From Gimesia chilikensis (GTDB lineage Bacteria > Planctomycetota > Planctomycetia > Planctomycetales > Planctomycetaceae), in assembly GCF_007744075.1 (NCBI RefSeq), contig NZ_CP036266.1, positions 4,201,748 through 4,265,747 on the forward strand: 64,000 nt of DNA, written 5' to 3'. Each line of letters begins with the position of its first letter. The stretch's first letter is position 1. The notes under the pieces are model-generated. The model did no database searches. It saw only the letters and a program-made list of their open reading frames with translations, and was not told the origin of the DNA. A program made the translations under genes and the position numbers. Shown here piece after piece: positions 51,201 to 57,866 of this stretch.

Positions 51201-52091
51201 GCTGAAGATTTGGAACTGCAGGCGAATTCCGTCGAAGTTCAGCTATCCAATGCCGCCCCCTTTGTCACGCCGACTGAAGCGATCCCCGCTGTCCAGATCT
51301 ACGCCAACCCGTATGACCTCAATAACGACGACGCCATTAATTTCCGGGATCTGATTCTGTTTGCCAGTGTGTATAATTCGACTCCCAGCCAGTCTGATTC
51401 GGACTATGCCTGGTTTGCAGACTTGAATCAGGATGACCGGGTGCACTTCCGGGATCTGCTGCTGTTTGCTTCCAATTATGGGAAGTCTAAAGCCAATCAT
51501 TCCATTGTCACCTACCCCTCCAACTTCCCGGATGCCTGGAATCAGCTGCTGGTGGCTGACACGTCGAGTGCACCACAACAGACGGCGACACCACTGACAC
51601 AAACGGTCGCGACGGCTTCCTTCTCTCGGATTGTCGATCAGGTCAGTGGCAGTCTCTCTGTAGAGCAGAATGTCATGCTGGAAGCCACGACTGTGCAAGT
51701 GGTCGATCTGAAAGGAGACGCGCTGGGCCAGATCGCTGGTGGCACAATCTATATTGATGTGGATGCAGCGGGATATGGCTGGTATCTGGAAGGCAGCCCT
51801 GCTGCTGATTTTAACTTCGTTTACGACAGCGATCTGAGTCTCATCGCGTTGCCCGGCAGTGATGCGGACGGCCGCTTCGATCTGCAGACTGTACTCTTCC
51901 ACGAACTGGGGCATCTGCTGGGTTACGAACACTCAGAAGATGGAGTGATGCAGGACACACTCGCTCCCGGTATCCGGCTGCTGCCCGACTGGGAACTCAA
52001 CTTCGAATTCGACCCGGGGCTCTCCCTGGAGGATACCGATGAATTCTTTCTCGACATTCAAGACGAAACGGAACTGATGCCGTTTAAGTGA
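42249..52091 (+). CDS. Giant LEPR-XLL surface protein: FG-GAP propellers, Calx-beta repeats, cohesin-like/dockerin, C-terminal metzincin
   Basis: About 3280 residues from the ATG at 42249 (a TTG at 42213 adds 12). A basic Arg/Ser-rich start precedes LEDRTLL, matching the LEPR-XLL motif of giant planctomycete exported proteins. In order: 14 FG-GAP/integrin-type repeats (nt 42474-44820), one Calx-beta domain (44840-45200), seven more FG-GAP repeats (45225-46395), a second Calx-beta (46400-46755), 12 tandem Calx-beta domains (46757-50785), a cohesin-like beta region (about 50800-51250), two dockerin-type loops (DLNNDDAINFRDLILFA and DLNQDDRVHFRDLLLFA), and a metzincin domain with HELGHLLGYEH at 51900 and Met-turn candidate DGVM. 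It is probably a Ca-rich, secreted or surface adhesin-protease. Targets are unknown. Confidence 0.87.
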   Translation: MLLTNWLKSLTSRYRTVRSRRPRNQRSRSRHRYQPALSRRPIAIEELEDRTLLTGYSIQNHLLPPLDSDTNLEEQFGTAVAVDENYLVVGAPGNDFHAASAGLAYVYKKDDHGTTNNATDDTWVFETTLSSETLLQADAFGTSVAIDGNTIVVGAYSVDTPTYNSGAVFIYTRDDSGWKNIPETRILSPEADKPTGSSFGTSVAIEGNTVVVGASFDDSQAFNSGAAYVFTNSGGGWENANVTKLTASDAVEKLYFGQTVSISDNTIVVGTKSYVSAAYIFSNVNNNWNSAEEVKLSGSSGTFGTTVSIYGNTVVVGEELSSLSGIHNSGAVHLYVKGTDWHNYQETILTSPDPHTDDHFGSSVSIHDNILVVGDENKIHDQLHQGSIYIFERTETGWNDATVTEISPPEIELNQLFGATVSFDGNTILVGVPAGDINGIDSGAAYLFTAGGDGWNTSGQRISILTDNILNHANDTTGDNVAIEGNFLVIGAPLNQYSPNHSGAVYIYERNTNGTPETHADDTWIYHTTLFATLGQDARFFGSSVDINGVNIAVGAFGSTELGYNSGAVYVFTKDGDDWLSRTESRITGSDLAYNYEFGYSVAIEENTLVVGSRRSSGNQNVTGAIYVFTSENNNWSNAVETKLFASNGKSGDYFGHEVDINGDSIIVSAWARSDISSQSGAVYIYRKGESGWSDAWETEFTPFSGSNQSNYGYSVSISGDSVAIGIPGDDEKGNNVGSAYIYTRLSENWDDSELTKIYAPDGMLFDAFGHSVSIHNDTLLVGTYGDDTRGDDSGSVYVFKRNESGWENSFDSKLIADDGMSQDHFGWSIAHDGTTFVVGAPYDDTSHGYNSGSVYVYGPPRINTISINDVQITEGDKGTTAATFTITRTGVLPGDLNKNETVEFKIVDGTASVSSLDYEAQTGSIYFHADPQQTLQVQIISVEINGDHTIEDDEFFQIILTHNSENSTFIKSIGNATILNDDFPEFVQTFSALPTEIRTDDDHFGNAIEVSGDYMVVGAIHSDIAATDGGAAYVYIRNRQGTPDNESDDTWDYHSTLTAFDAEAGDQFGTSIAIDGDTIVIGSLLDDDQGDDSGSAYVYRLVDNVWSLEEKLTATDGREGDQFGISVSIEDSTIVVGARYHNYFISAFDDHTGAAYVFDRSGTDWTQTQKLTASNHSDQDAFGHDVLIKNDAIYITGLRAAVDDSPSGTGAIYIFHNQDGAWTEQQIIGPPDGEYDDWFGYDIHVDGNFLGAVSAADDEFKGSVYLFKNNAGTWEFQQKLTPPVGNQLDRSAFSIRISGTTLAIGSLLSDGQTTDSGAVFLYQLISGDWVESQTISALDGAEQDYFGHAVAFSGDQIIVGAPQNDEAGNNVGKVYVFRTFAPQINIIPTSQKEGDQGETIFTFEVERVGQSSGDLDFESTIDFETVDFSATLADHDYEFQSGTITFTADPNAIRQTQTIEITVYGDDIFEGDEKFVVRLSNPSDATILGSNSVFGWIEEDDHAELGIENTTVNESTGTSSITVSLDKPAIGRVSVMYSTADQTADSPADYASTTGTITFEAGELSKTIQVPITDNAIVEGNEIFLVNLTDLVAEGSDVIISQGQAEVTIEDDDEATISIDDVSVDESAGTVNLIVTLSQASANTVTVDFRPINQTATKPADYLDHTGTLSFSPGELTQTITFSIVDSDLVERDEQFLVLLSNIQAGGGNVTFARDRAQVTILNDDQASMTVDDVTVDEDTGTVELTVSLDHPVDTTISVEYATADLSAIAGDDYTPQTGTLTFSPFALTRTISIPIVNSDLVELEKSFFVNLSNLQANGRDVILADSQAEVTISDDDQALVTIDDITVNEADGTAEVTVSLDKPVASEISVDYTTAGQSALDTEDFESQSGTLTFTAGQQTRIISIPLVNNEDLELDESFSIILSDLQNHGFNVVLADAQAEVTIEDDEQARFSIADIDVNEGDGTAVLTVTLDTPLPVTVTVDFTTSNLTAVSPDDYQSTSGILTFLPGELSQTITIDIVDSDLLEIDETFLVTLSNLQSGTANVILGDSQAEVTIHDDDQASLTIDDVTVDEDAGSVLLTVSLDQAAGDTISIDYTTADQSAVTNDDYASQTGTLTFAPGVLTQTISIPIVDSDLVELEESFLVNLSNLQTNGWNVSLTDAQAVVTISDDDQAQLTIDDISINESEGTAEVTVSLDQPVAGEISVHFETADQTAIAGEDYEGQSGTIAFSAGLQTRIISIPLIDTNLVEPDEQFLINLSQLQNNGYDVILADAQAEVTIRDDDQAQFTIDDIIVSEADGTAVLTVSLSHPVTSTVTIDYATADDSALSPEDYQAQTGTLTFLPGVQSQSITIDLINSAPIELDERFLVNLSNIQAGSADVVIGDHQGEVTIQDNEQAQLIVSDLTVNEADGTAEVVVTLDQPVSFEVRVNYSLADGKAKNSLDYQSQSGTLIFAPGEQSKTITVALIDNDKVEEIEDFHVNLSGLNIQSDVVIIGRSQADVSIVDDDQAQFSITDITVDEAAGVARLYIYLTDTVYANISVDYSTVDQSAVSDSDYLAKSGRLTFTQGQTAKSLTITITNDQIVEGLESFYVQLSNIQANGAQLTFANDSGEVTIEDNDEANLTMSDVTVDESAGVALVSLTLDQPVEAAVSLDFNTLDQSALANADYQPTAGTVTFQPGEVSQAVSIPLIDTDLVELTESFLVQFTNLQAGGANIALSRNQAEVTVTDDDQSNITIDDISVDESAANVQVTVSLDAPVDASVVINYATASQTAQSPSDYAHRSGSLTFTPGTQTQTISIPIVDSGLLEIDETFLVILSGLQANGHNVILADDRAVVTILDDDSASAEVNLRLVSSPTPTQPDGSIIQLPEHEAWVSEWATWWIEIWVQTNDQTSQGSISVDVDLSYNSAVASAMEIEYGPRFSTNQTGDIDDSTGTITDLHAETSTAGLQVNRRTLFARIRFTPQAQDQIDLDLSTKILPAEDLELQANSVEVQLSNAAPFVTPTEAIPAVQIYANPYDLNNDDAINFRDLILFASVYNSTPSQSDSDYAWFADLNQDDRVHFRDLLLFASNYGKSKANHSIVTYPSNFPDAWNQLLVADTSSAPQQTATPLTQTVATASFSRIVDQVSGSLSVEQNVMLEATTVQVVDLKGDALGQIAGGTIYIDVDAAGYGWYLEGSPAADFNFVYDSDLSLIALPGSDADGRFDLQTVLFHELGHLLGYEHSEDGVMQDTLAPGIRLLPDWELNFEFDPGLSLEDTDEFFLDIQDETELMPFK
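42474..44820 (+). repeat. First FG-GAP repeat block, 14 units
   Basis: Fourteen protein repeats of about 50-60 residues, each built on FG-x-S-V-x-I-x-x-x-x-(I/L)-V-V-G followed by an acidic G-D-D-type loop and a Y-V/I-Y/F strand. Fourteen equals two 7-bladed propellers. The DNA is visibly AT-richer than the rest of the gene. Confidence 0.85.
45225..46395 (+). repeat. Second FG-GAP repeat block, 7 units
   Basis: Seven repeats, from FGNAIEVSGDYMVVGA to FGHAVAFSGDQIIVGA, matching one complete 7-bladed propeller. The block lies between the first and second Calx-beta domains and has base composition like the rest of the chromosome. Confidence 0.85.
46757..50785 (+). repeat. Tandem array of 12 Calx-beta domains
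   Basis: Twelve head-to-tail units of about 111-112 residues (about 335 bp). Each opens with a (I/V)-(T/D)-D-(I/V)-x-V-(D/N)-E strand, contains the D-Y...G-T-(L/I)-x-F core, and ends QAEVTI-x-DDDQA, a calcium-binding acidic linker. The units are diverged at DNA level, not recent identical copies. Confidence 0.9.
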
Positions 52092-52111
52092 GCGGAACTG
52101 TCGGAAGCCGA

Positions 52112-52510
52112 CTAGAGGGCAGTGAGTTCTTCGAGCAGGTTGATCTGAATCGACGGACAAATATTGATCCGCAGGCAGTTCTCGCTCTCTTCCGTGAACT
52201 GGATGGATTTGGCAGGAAATTGTCTATACGGTGTCTGACTAAGCACCACATTTTTACCTCGCAAGGGGAAGTAATGATCTTCCAAGCCTGCCTCTTCGAG
52301 CGTCATAAAGATCAAGACGCCGTTTTTAATTTTGGCCCCTTGCACGCGCGTAAACAGCAGGGACTGTTTTCCGGGAGGCTGATCTGATATCTCATTCGAC
52401 TGCTCTGTAGAAAGGGCGGTTCTGGCAGCGGTGGGTTCCGCCAGAAACAGCACCGACAGGCTGAACAGAATCACGAAGATCGATGAGACGGTTGTGAGCA
52501 GATCTTTCAT
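52112..52510 (-). CDS. Small secreted or membrane-anchored protein of unknown function
   Basis: 132 residues. The N-terminus MKDLLTTVSSIFVILFSLSVLFL is a signal peptide or anchor. The rest (LLFTRVQGAKIKNGVLIFMTLEE, then YFPLRGKNVVLSQTPYRQFPAKS) looks like a small beta-rich domain that I do not recognise. Its ATG overlaps the stop of the kinase gene by four bases (ATGA), so it is translationally coupled to the kinase and likely works with it, perhaps on the outer side of the membrane. It ends 20 bp from the convergent stop of the giant gene. Confidence 0.7.
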   Translation of the reverse strand: MKDLLTTVSSIFVILFSLSVLFLAEPTAARTALSTEQSNEISDQPPGKQSLLFTRVQGAKIKNGVLIFMTLEEAGLEDHYFPLRGKNVVLSQTPYRQFPAKSIQFTEESENCLRINICPSIQINLLEELTAL

Positions 52511-55500
52511 TTTACTCCCCCTCCCACAGGCTCGCTGCTTTTTTCAGTAGTTTGTGACTTAGCCTGTTGTCGCTGCTGGAATTCGGGGTCAACGAGCCGC
52601 CAGGTTTTCTCTGATTGTCCCGGCACGATCAGTTGTTTCCAGTCAGGCTGCTTGATATCGGAGAAAATCTCTTCCAGTGACTTTAGCTGGCTGTTGGACG
52701 ACTTATCCAACTCGATGACATTTCCGAAGATCTTAAGGAGCGTTGTTTCCGGAACATCGGGCTTGCCGTCTGCGAATGCTTGCAACAGTTCCTGAACCAC
52801 TTTTGCCTGCTGTGCTGAAAAGTCGAATTCCATACCGACGCCCTGCTTGGGATTCGGCCAGTGGAAGTAGAAGTGCTCGTCAGCGGCCCAGTCGCGATGA
52901 TTCGCGGCCAGCTTTTTGAAGTCGTAGTGCAGCGTTTTCTCGACCGATTGATCAGCTTTCAGATTCAATTCTGAGTCAACATAGCGTGCGGATCGTCCAT
53001 TGGTGGCCCAGCCGACGAGTTGCGTGCTAACCGTGACAGCGTACTCACCTGGCGTCACTTCGAAGGTACTCGCGCCGCGTTGCACGCGTTTCATGATCCG
53101 CGTGCCGGAATCGTTCTTGAGTGGGGCCAGATCGATACTCATACCCGGGTCTTTGCCGAAGAGGACAACCGATTTGTAGGGTGTTCTCGCGGGACGAGGT
53201 TTTGTCGCCTGGACTGGTTGTTGACTGAATGGGTTCTGCGTTCCCTGTTTCTGTTCGGGAAAAGAGTGCTGCTGAGACTGAGTGCGATTGTTTTCGAATG
53301 TGCCTCCACCGAACGGGTTTGTGACTCTGCTACCGAATCCGTCCCCCAAGCCACCGCCACCCATCGACTGAACAGGCTGGTTCAGTTGCTGTTCTGTCAG
53401 CCGCCAGGTCCCTGTGGTCTTGCCGGGGATGATCAGCGATTTCCAGGCGGGGTGCTGCCCGTTGTTGAAAATCGCTGCCAGCGTCTTGGGCGGTTCCGCC
53501 TTATTGTTCTCCGCGGCGACCTTCAGCAGAGCCGATTCAGCGACATCCGGTTTCCCGTCTGCGTAGGCCTGTAACAGTTGCTGCACGACCAGGGCCTGGG
53601 GTAGAGAGAGCGTATAGATCTTGAGACTGTAGCGGTTCGTTTTCGCCCAGTGAAACTTGAAGAGCCCTCCTCGGGACCAGTCGGGGTGGTTTTCGGCCAG
53701 TTTCCTGTAATCCGGCTTGATTGTGACCGAGACGATTTCGCCCGGTTTGACTTCGACTTCTTTAAGATCGTACTGGGGTGTACTGTATTCCCCTTCCCAG
53801 CCCGCCAGCGTGCTAGCGACCCGGATCGTATATTTGCCGGCGGGCACTTCATGTGTCATGGGCTCCAGGGTGAAGAACCGTTCGGCAAAGCCGAGAGGCC
53901 CTGGAGATCTGAACTCACCAGACATACCCATGCCCGACATATCCCCACCGCCCATCTCCATACTTGCCGCGTCCGGTGAATATATGGTAAAGATACCAGC
54001 GCGAAGAAACGGTGTCTGTCCGCTGATGAGAATGGCTCCCGGGCCGCGGAGTTCTGCTGGTGTCGGTTTTTGTAAATTGCGCGTCATCGCGACAATCTGG
54101 CTTGTCAGATCAACCAGTAAGGGTTCTCCCGGCTGTTTGTCGATCTTTTTCGTGAATTTGACGAGTTGTCCCGAGGCGGTGAAACTGACTTTAATATATT
54201 GCACGCCCGGTTCCACGATCAGTTCATAGGGCCAGGATTGAACCTGATAGTAGCGGTCGGCTTCCACAACTACCTTGCTGATGGGAGTTGTCCCACTGTA
54301 TTGTAGAATGACCTTCTCATTAGCCGGATTCCTCAGCGTCGGCAGTAAGAGACTGAGTAACATCAGGCAGGCCACCAGGATCGTCACCCATTCCATGAAG
54401 ACCCACGGATTTCGATTCGCTGCAGCAGCCCCTTTGCGACGAATAAAGTAAGCAGCGATGAGCATCGCCGAGACCACAACCAGATTCAGCCCCCAGCTCA
54501 ATATAAAGCCCTGCTCGGTCGGATTCAGGTGCCGCCAGATCTGTACCACCAGAATCGAGCTTAACTGCAGGAGGATGCCGACCAGCACGCCGATGATGAC
54601 CCGCTTGTTGGAGCGCCGCTGCTCCTGGACAAACGGGTCACCTTCGGGGGCAGGTTGTTGCTCGAGTGTTCCTGCCGCACGTGCATCGCGCCGTTTCAGA
54701 TAGCGGGCAATGTAGAGTAAAATTCCAACCGGACCGGCAAACAGACAGGCCAGCAGAAACAGTCCATCCAGCACCTTTTCCGAACGTGAGTCGGGTTCGA
54801 CCAGATTCTGTGCCCCACAGATCATGACCAGCAGCCCGACGGGGACAAAAAACAGGGATGAGACCAGAACCATCTCCGCCACACTGTAGGTAAAATGCAG
54901 TCCGGTAGAGATGCCAAAGAGCCAGATCAACAGGGGCAGGATCAGCAGGACGGCACCGACACCGACCACAATCCGGTCGAACTGCGACCCGCGTTTTCCC
55001 TGTGGGGCCATGACCGTTTCAGGGATTTCCAGCGCGTCCTCAGCGGTTAGCCCCAGTCGTTTTTTGAGGTTCTGATCGAGCCAGAAACCGACGCTGAGAC
55101 AGAGTCCGCCCAGCAGAGCGAGTACAATTACCGGAACCATCTGCCAATCCTTGGAGATCGACAGCATCGCAGGTATGATTCCCGTCGCTTCAGCCCAGTT
55201 CCAGAGCACCAGCAGCACCCAGATTCCGATCCCCATGATGGTAAACAGCCAGGCATCGCGTTGCTGCATCGCATTGAACTGGCCGGGCTCCAGTGACTGG
55301 TAAAAACGCCAGAGTTGATAGACGGCGAATCCGCTGACGCCGAGCAGCGCGATCAGCGAAGCCAGCAGAACCTGGTACATATCGGGTTCCACGTTCAGCA
55401 GGGGGACCTTCATGCGGACCATCAGAGTGATCACAAATGACAGGAAGAGCGTCAGATTCAGCGAGGCGAGACAGAGAAACCAGGTCGTCGCCGGGAGTCG

Positions 55501-56931
55501 CCGTCCTTCAGTTCCCCGCACCAGATAGATGATTGTCGAGAACACCATGATCGCCACCAACGTGCCCGAAACCTTGACGACTTTGTCCAGCAAATGGACT
55601 TCCTCAAGTTGTGGACCGGTTCTCATCAACGAAAAGGCCAGGAAGATTCCGACGCCGACTGCCAGCAGCATCCCCCCGACCAGATTGCCGGGAGTCTTAT
55701 GCCTGAGCTCCGGTTCCAGGTCCGCGACAGTTTCGACGGGTTGTGGTGCCTGCGGGACTTCAATCTTTTGTCGTGGCGCGGGTCGTGCAGCGCGGGGAGG
55801 ACGTGCCTCCGGTGTGTATCCCGGGTGCTGCAGGCGGGCGAGGTGCGTTCCCAGCAGTTCGGCGATTTCGGCTGCGGTCTGAATGCGATGTTCGGGCTGT
55901 TTTTCCAGCAGGCATTCGATGATTTCGATCAACCACTCGGGGATGTCTTCGTTGACTTCCTGAATCGGTCGGGGTGTGTCATCGCAGACGCGGCGGACGA
56001 CGGCGGCCAGGTTACTGGCCCGGAAGGGGGAGCGGCCGGTACACATGGCATACATGACCGCGCCCAGGCTGAAGAGATCGCTGCGTTGATCGACGCGGTC
56101 TCCCGAGGCCTGCTCGGGGGACATGTACTGCGGAGTGCCTGAGACTTCACCCGTCCTCGTGATCGTGACATCATCGACGGCACGAGCCAGACCGAAATCG
56201 GTAATCTTGACCCGTTCGACACCATTTTCCAGGAGGATATTGGCAGGCTTGATATCGCGGTGAATCAATCCCTGCTTGTGAGCGGCAGCGAGCCCCTCGG
56301 TGATCTGATTGCCAATGCGGAGTATTTCGGTGACTTTGAGTGAGCCGACTTTATCGAGTTTCTCCTGCAGTGACTGCCCCACCACGTATTCCATCACCAG
56401 GTAGGGGAGCGTCGCTTCGTCGACGGCATGAATGGTGACGATGTGCGGATGGCTGACTGCAGCGGCGGCCTGCGCTTCCCGCAGGAAGCGTTTGCGGGCA
56501 TTGGGATTAACGGCCAGGAGGGGGGACATCACCTTGATGGCGACGATCCGATTGAGCTTGGGATCCAGGGCCCGAAAGACGATGCCCATCCCCCCCTGCC
56601 CGATGACTTCCTGAACCTGGTAGTCTCCCAGGGTCCCTAACAGACTCGGGTCGTCGGAAGGGGTAAGAAAATCGAGTGACAAAGGCTCTGCTGTGCCGGA
56701 ACCGACGGGGGACTTTTCCAGGAAGCTGCCCGCGTCGTCGTAGGCCAGGAGCAATGCTTCCACACGACGACGCTGTTCGAGATCTGCACCGCAGGTTTCA
56801 TCCAGAAACTGTGCCCGTTCTGCCGGGGTCTTCTTTTCGAGTGCCGCCAGGAAGAGGCCCTCAACCGACTGCGGGTTCACATTCTCGCGCGTGGGCTCCG
56901 GTTCCGGATTGTCAGCAGCAGGATCAGACAT
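52507..56931 (-). CDS. Polytopic serine/threonine protein kinase with duplicated C-terminal domain
   Basis: 1474 residues. An N-terminal helical lead (about 10-75, AERAQFLDETCGAD...RRVEALL) typical of planctomycete kinases precedes a PknB-type kinase domain (about 103-365): glycine loop IGQGGMG, K133 in VAIKVM, HRD (224-226) in HRDIKPAN, DFG (245-247), GTPQYMSPEQ. All catalytic residues are intact. About 12 transmembrane helices follow (roughly 410-880). The C-terminal part contains PEGA-like beta segments and two copies of a domain with FHW, (Y/F)ADGKPDV, LLK and W-K-x-LI(I/V)PG-x-x-x-TWRL. It is predicted to sense a membrane or periplasmic cue. The upstream ECF sigma gene (167 bp away) may be its partner. 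Confidence 0.92.
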   Translation of the reverse strand: MSDPAADNPEPEPTRENVNPQSVEGLFLAALEKKTPAERAQFLDETCGADLEQRRRVEALLLAYDDAGSFLEKSPVGSGTAEPLSLDFLTPSDDPSLLGTLGDYQVQEVIGQGGMGIVFRALDPKLNRIVAIKVMSPLLAVNPNARKRFLREAQAAAAVSHPHIVTIHAVDEATLPYLVMEYVVGQSLQEKLDKVGSLKVTEILRIGNQITEGLAAAHKQGLIHRDIKPANILLENGVERVKITDFGLARAVDDVTITRTGEVSGTPQYMSPEQASGDRVDQRSDLFSLGAVMYAMCTGRSPFRASNLAAVVRRVCDDTPRPIQEVNEDIPEWLIEIIECLLEKQPEHRIQTAAEIAELLGTHLARLQHPGYTPEARPPRAARPAPRQKIEVPQAPQPVETVADLEPELRHKTPGNLVGGMLLAVGVGIFLAFSLMRTGPQLEEVHLLDKVVKVSGTLVAIMVFSTIIYLVRGTEGRRLPATTWFLCLASLNLTLFLSFVITLMVRMKVPLLNVEPDMYQVLLASLIALLGVSGFAVYQLWRFYQSLEPGQFNAMQQRDAWLFTIMGIGIWVLLVLWNWAEATGIIPAMLSISKDWQMVPVIVLALLGGLCLSVGFWLDQNLKKRLGLTAEDALEIPETVMAPQGKRGSQFDRIVVGVGAVLLILPLLIWLFGISTGLHFTYSVAEMVLVSSLFFVPVGLLVMICGAQNLVEPDSRSEKVLDGLFLLACLFAGPVGILLYIARYLKRRDARAAGTLEQQPAPEGDPFVQEQRRSNKRVIIGVLVGILLQLSSILVVQIWRHLNPTEQGFILSWGLNLVVVSAMLIAAYFIRRKGAAAANRNPWVFMEWVTILVACLMLLSLLLPTLRNPANEKVILQYSGTTPISKVVVEADRYYQVQSWPYELIVEPGVQYIKVSFTASGQLVKFTKKIDKQPGEPLLVDLTSQIVAMTRNLQKPTPAELRGPGAILISGQTPFLRAGIFTIYSPDAASMEMGGGDMSGMGMSGEFRSPGPLGFAERFFTLEPMTHEVPAGKYTIRVASTLAGWEGEYSTPQYDLKEVEVKPGEIVSVTIKPDYRKLAENHPDWSRGGLFKFHWAKTNRYSLKIYTLSLPQALVVQQLLQAYADGKPDVAESALLKVAAENNKAEPPKTLAAIFNNGQHPAWKSLIIPGKTTGTWRLTEQQLNQPVQSMGGGGLGDGFGSRVTNPFGGGTFENNRTQSQQHSFPEQKQGTQNPFSQQPVQATKPRPARTPYKSVVLFGKDPGMSIDLAPLKNDSGTRIMKRVQRGASTFEVTPGEYAVTVSTQLVGWATNGRSARYVDSELNLKADQSVEKTLHYDFKKLAANHRDWAADEHFYFHWPNPKQGVGMEFDFSAQQAKVVQELLQAFADGKPDVPETTLLKIFGNVIELDKSSNSQLKSLEEIFSDIKQPDWKQLIVPGQSEKTWRLVDPEFQQRQQAKSQTTEKSSEPVGGGVK

Positions 56932-57098
56932 GAGACTGTTTTCTGTTAAACGTTATGTCCCGGGAACCACGCCAGTCCCCTTCTATCATTACATGCGACA
57001 GCACGGTGCCTGGCGCCTCATCCTCACGGTCAATAAAACGCATTATTCTGCAGATTTAATGAAAGCGGGCCGACTTAGATTGCCCTAAGCTGCTGTAG

Positions 57099-57671
57099 TT
57101 AAACGAGTTGATCGGTATCGCCCCGCATCTGGTGATAGAGCCAGGCACGCGAATAAGCCCAGTGCCGGGCCGCGGTCGCCCGGGAGATGCCCAGCACATC
57201 CGCCGCTTCCTGTTCACTGAGACCGGCGAAATAACGGAGCTTCACGAGCTCTGCTTTCTGGGGGTCCTCTTCGGCGAAGAGCGTCAGCGCTTCATCGAGG
57301 GCCAGCAGATCATCGGGTTGTTCGAGGGCCGGAGCCGAGATTTCGGGGAGATCGACACGCTCGTGGTCGCCGCCGTGCTTAAGTCGTTTTTTGCGTCGCG
57401 CATTTTCGATTAATATCCGCCGCATCGACTCGGCTGCCGCTGCGAAGAAATGGCCCCGGTGATCCCACTCCTGTTCCGCGGACTGTCCGACCAGACGCAG
57501 GTAGGCTTCATGGACCAGCGCGGTTGCGGTCAGGGTCTGTCCGGGTGCTTCGTGCGCGAGCTTCTGTCGCGCCAGTCGCTGGAGTTCGGCATAGACGACA
57601 GGCAGCAATTGATCGGTGGCTGCCAGGTCTCCTGCTTCCAGGGCCTGTAAGATGTGTGTGATATCCTGCAT
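57099..57671 (-). CDS. ECF-type RNA polymerase sigma factor (planctomycete/acidobacterial class)
   Basis: 190 residues from the ATG at 57671. The frame is open to 57926, but the extra 85 residues are not sigma-like and would overlap the divergent gene. Region 2 spans about 8-80: LLPVVYAELQRLARQKL, TALVHEAYLRLVG and FFAAAAESMRRILIENARRKK. Region 4 spans about 125-185: LVKLRYFAGLSEQEAADVLGISRATAARHWAYSRAWLY. This is the TIGR02999-like group that often neighbours serine/threonine kinases and lacks a classical anti-sigma gene. Regulation by the downstream kinase is inferred from position only. Confidence 0.9.
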   Translation of the reverse strand: MQDITHILQALEAGDLAATDQLLPVVYAELQRLARQKLAHEAPGQTLTATALVHEAYLRLVGQSAEQEWDHRGHFFAAAAESMRRILIENARRKKRLKHGGDHERVDLPEISAPALEQPDDLLALDEALTLFAEEDPQKAELVKLRYFAGLSEQEAADVLGISRATAARHWAYSRAWLYHQMRGDTDQLV

Positions 57672-57866
57672 GCGTTGCGCTCTTACGCGATTAAGATTTG
57701 TTCGACTGATTAATAGAAATGTTGCTATCTGCCAGTGTAACCTGTGGGACCGCCGATGCAAATCAGAATTGTGTTTCCCAGCAGTGTATCGATCCGTTAA
57801 TATGGAAGTGAAATGACAGTCGTTGCCTTCCGGGAAGTCATGTTCCCTCAGAGAAAGTTCCGAAAC

